Assembly (NCBI RefSeq): GCF_030816115.1
Contig: NZ_JAUSXQ010000001.1
Coordinates: forward strand, 4,073,001 to 4,137,000
Source: Chryseobacterium sp. W4I1
Lineage (GTDB): Bacteria > Bacteroidota > Bacteroidia > Flavobacteriales > Weeksellaceae
Reading direction: 5' to 3'
DNA length: 64,000 nucleotides
Part shown: piece after piece, positions 62,071-64,000 of the stretch
How positions within the stretch are numbered: position 1 is the first letter of the stretch
How the letters are laid out: the number at the start of each line of letters is the position of its first letter
Position numbers and translations under genes: made by a program
The notes under the pieces: model-generated
What the model was told of the DNA's origin: nothing
The model's input: the letters and a program-made list of their open reading frames with translations, nothing else
The model's database searches: none

Positions 62071-64000
62071 TTATTTTTTTGTGTACTCAAGGGTAAGTGT
62101 GAATGAATTAATGACAGAGTAGTCATAATCGGGCTCATTAAGCAGTTCAATTTTAGCCATTCTCCTTTCTATGGTGATGTAGGCTTTTGTTCGCCATTGG
62201 TTACCTGCGAAAGAAGCATCTATGGCCTGCCATTCTGTAAACATCTCATTGGAAATAATGGTTTCAATATCAGGGAACTCGATTTTAAAATCAATTTCAC
62301 CCGTTCTTGGAATTTGGTCTAAATACAAGGTTTTTTTGTAAACTGGTTTACCATTGATCCATGTTCCGCCTGTTAATTCCTCTTTAGTGGTGTAGGAATG
62401 CTGCTTGTCTGCATATTGTTTCTGGATAAAAGATTTGTCCTGATACATATCTCCATAGTAGTACGCACCAGTCATTCCTGGAGATCCGGGTTGTGTTCCG
62501 GCAAAGTCGATGCCTGATATGCCTACATTGCTGCCTGCATTGGGAATGTTGTTTATTTCAACCTGACCATCATCAAAGAATGAAATATATGATCCCTGTA
62601 CGGCTCCTTTAATCTCTCTGTTCCCAATTGAATTGTCAAGTACCAGATCTCCTGTTATAGGTTGACCTGTGGCGGTACCTGTTACCGGTATAAAACCTGA
62701 AACATCAATTATTCCTGAAAGCTTGTCCCATCCGGCAGCTCCGGTATTATTTAAGTTATCTACCCAAACATAGTTTTCACCAGTATCAAGTAAATTCCAT
62801 ACATCACCTACCGTTTGAGCCGTTGTAGGTAAAGCTCCAAAATTGGCAACAGACCCCATTACATGATACGTTCTGTTCAATAGTGAATGAATTTGAGCCT
62901 GGTTATAGTAATTATTAAATATCCAGCCACGTTGAATATAATCGTTGTTACTTGCAGGAGTATATAGTTTTGAGGCTGTTATTCCTGTTGTGGGAGTGAT
63001 CGTTATATCATCAGTATTTGAAGCTGGTGATCCAATTTGTAGAAATCCAGCATTCATTCTAACCCAGCGATCTACAAAATCACCTGTGATTAAAGCTCTG
63101 TTTAATTGACCTTGTTGGAAACTTCCAAAATTTCCTTCAGCAGTATTTGAATATCCTGTTAATGTCTGGTTACCATGGATAATTAATTTATTACTGATGG
63201 CTCCGTCATTCATTCCTGCCCCTGTACCGATCAAAACATTATTATTGCCTGTAACCCCAGAACCGGATGAAACACCAATCATAATGTTTTTATCACCCAA
63301 ATTGGATTGATTATTAGCTTTCCAGCCTAACAATGTATTAAGGTTACCGGTAGTATTGAGATAACCAGCTCCAACACCTAAAAAAGTATTTTTAAAGCCC
63401 GTGGTAGTTCTATTGCCTGATTCGTCACCAACCATTGTGTTTTGGTTGCTTGTCGTTACGTTTTCACCTGATGCTGTACCAATGAATACGTTGTATTCGC
63501 CTGTAGTTAATTTGGAACCACTTAATACACCAACTGCTGTATTCCATTTACCTGTGGTTGCTTCATTTAAAGCATAAGAACCCAGTGCTACATTATTTGA
63601 ACCTGTTGTTAATTTTGATAATGCATTATAACCAATGCCCAGTCCATAGGCTCCGGTATGATCCGTATTTAAATTTCCAAACCAAAAAGAATAAGTGGTG
63701 GAACTGAAATTTATTTCACCTGCTCTGCCTTGGCTTGGCTGGAAAATAATAGGTTTAGTTGTTCCGTTACCTCTGTCAATAACATTTTGTAAATTATCGC
63801 TACCACTAAAAGTTGGTTTATCAGAAAGATCATTATAGCTACCTGAAACACCAGCTTTATGTATTTTTATTTTTTCGACACCTTCCTGAACCAGGGAAAC
63901 ACTTCCGTCTACATTTGTAGTAGGAATAATACTAAATTCAGAAAGATTGATCGGAAACGAAGATCCGTCACTCTGAGTAATGGTAATGATATTTTGAGAG
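62071..64000 (-). CDS. phage-type tail fibre/receptor-binding protein, partial (5' end off window)
   Basis: An open frame runs from the window edge to a stop at 62071, giving the last 642 residues; the start is missing. It contains SGSYNDLSDKPTF, a common tail-fibre phrase. Several repeats of the type TGxxNTxLGxxAG or GSNNVALGSYAL follow (for example GKWNTAVGVLSGS, GEYNVFIGTASGE), like the head of trimeric adhesins. The end YTTKEELTGGTWINGKPVYK then KTLYL is a tail-fibre C-terminal pattern. It should be a trimeric surface or tail fibre. Whether it belongs to a prophage, a contractile injection system or an adhesin cannot be decided here. Confidence 0.75.
   Translation of the reverse strand, partial: SQNIITITQSDGSSFPINLSEFSIIPTTNVDGSVSLVQEGVEKIKIHKAGVSGSYNDLSDKPTFSGSDNLQNVIDRGNGTTKPIIFQPSQGRAGEINFSSTTYSFWFGNLNTDHTGAYGLGIGYNALSKLTTGSNNVALGSYALNEATTGKWNTAVGVLSGSKLTTGEYNVFIGTASGENVTTSNQNTMVGDESGNRTTTGFKNTFLGVGAGYLNTTGNLNTLLGWKANNQSNLGDKNIMIGVSSGSGVTGNNNVLIGTGAGMNDGAISNKLIIHGNQTLTGYSNTAEGNFGSFQQGQLNRALITGDFVDRWVRMNAGFLQIGSPASNTDDITITPTTGITASKLYTPASNNDYIQRGWIFNNYYNQAQIHSLLNRTYHVMGSVANFGALPTTAQTVGDVWNLLDTGENYVWVDNLNNTGAAGWDKLSGIIDVSGFIPVTGTATGQPITGDLVLDNSIGNREIKGAVQGSYISFFDDGQVEINNIPNAGSNVGISGIDFAGTQPGSPGMTGAYYYGDMYQDKSFIQKQYADKQHSYTTKEELTGGTWINGKPVYKKTLYLDQIPRTGEIDFKIEFPDIETIISNEMFTEWQAIDASFAGNQWRTKAYITIERRMAKIELLNEPDYDYSVINSFTLTLEYTKK

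Noticed and set aside
62049..62150. Upstream start for the 1274-residue protein
   Set aside because: The added 34 residues overlap the end of the tail-fibre gene. The ATG at 62048 starts 22 bases after that gene's stop.
1..64000. tRNA, rRNA, CRISPR arrays, insertion sequences
   Set aside because: No cloverleaf, rRNA core sequence, spaced repeat array or transposase frame was found on reading either strand.

Overview
The window looks like a chromosomal segment of a flavobacterium, most like Chryseobacterium and relatives (Bacteroidota). Pointers are an alternative complex III operon, a type IX secretion (T9SS) sorting-domain protein, GldH, a type III glutamine synthetase, AT-rich DNA, no Shine-Dalgarno pattern, and repeated TAnnTTTG promoter elements just upstream of starts. 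No rRNA, tRNA, CRISPR array or insertion sequence was seen.

Layout. 1-787: 5' part of a secreted hypothetical gene that runs off the left edge. 944-9372 (minus): actABCDEF, the quinol:cytochrome c oxidoreductase. 9555-14 kb: SPOR protein, membrane protein, T9SS cargo, SelO. 14-18.3 kb (minus): a conserved RicT/PSP1 - gldH - PBP1A block. 18.6-25.6 kb (plus): FadL-type porin, SGNH lipoprotein, prs, rplY, sufS, and a nitroreductase, with a 41-residue bacteriocin-like peptide gene on the minus strand between the last two. 25.7-31 kb (minus): hemA-hemC-(DUF1287)-(amidase)-hemD-hemE. 31.4-37 kb (plus): mreBCD-mrdA-rodA, the elongasome. 37-51 kb: mixed housekeeping and cell-wall genes, including NlpC/P60, glnA, an M1 peptidase, an M23 peptidase, coaX, tadA and a WYL regulator.

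51.4-64 kb (minus) is the accessory region. It holds an M14 carboxypeptidase with a tail-adaptor-like N-terminus, an unknown 182-residue protein, a new 46-residue ORF, a metzincin protease coupled by ATGA to a secreted WG-repeat protein, a 1274-residue protein I cannot place, and the C-terminal part of a phage-type tail fibre. A 70-base direct repeat with an inverted-repeat operator lies both upstream of the WYL regulator and 3.9 kb away upstream of the 46-residue ORF. This is the best candidate for an undescribed system, possibly a tail-derived or injected effector cassette. That reading is inference.

Three conserved genes (actE, mrdA, glnA) each carry one extra base that breaks the frame. 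Their products are core functions, so residual sequencing errors are the simplest explanation.
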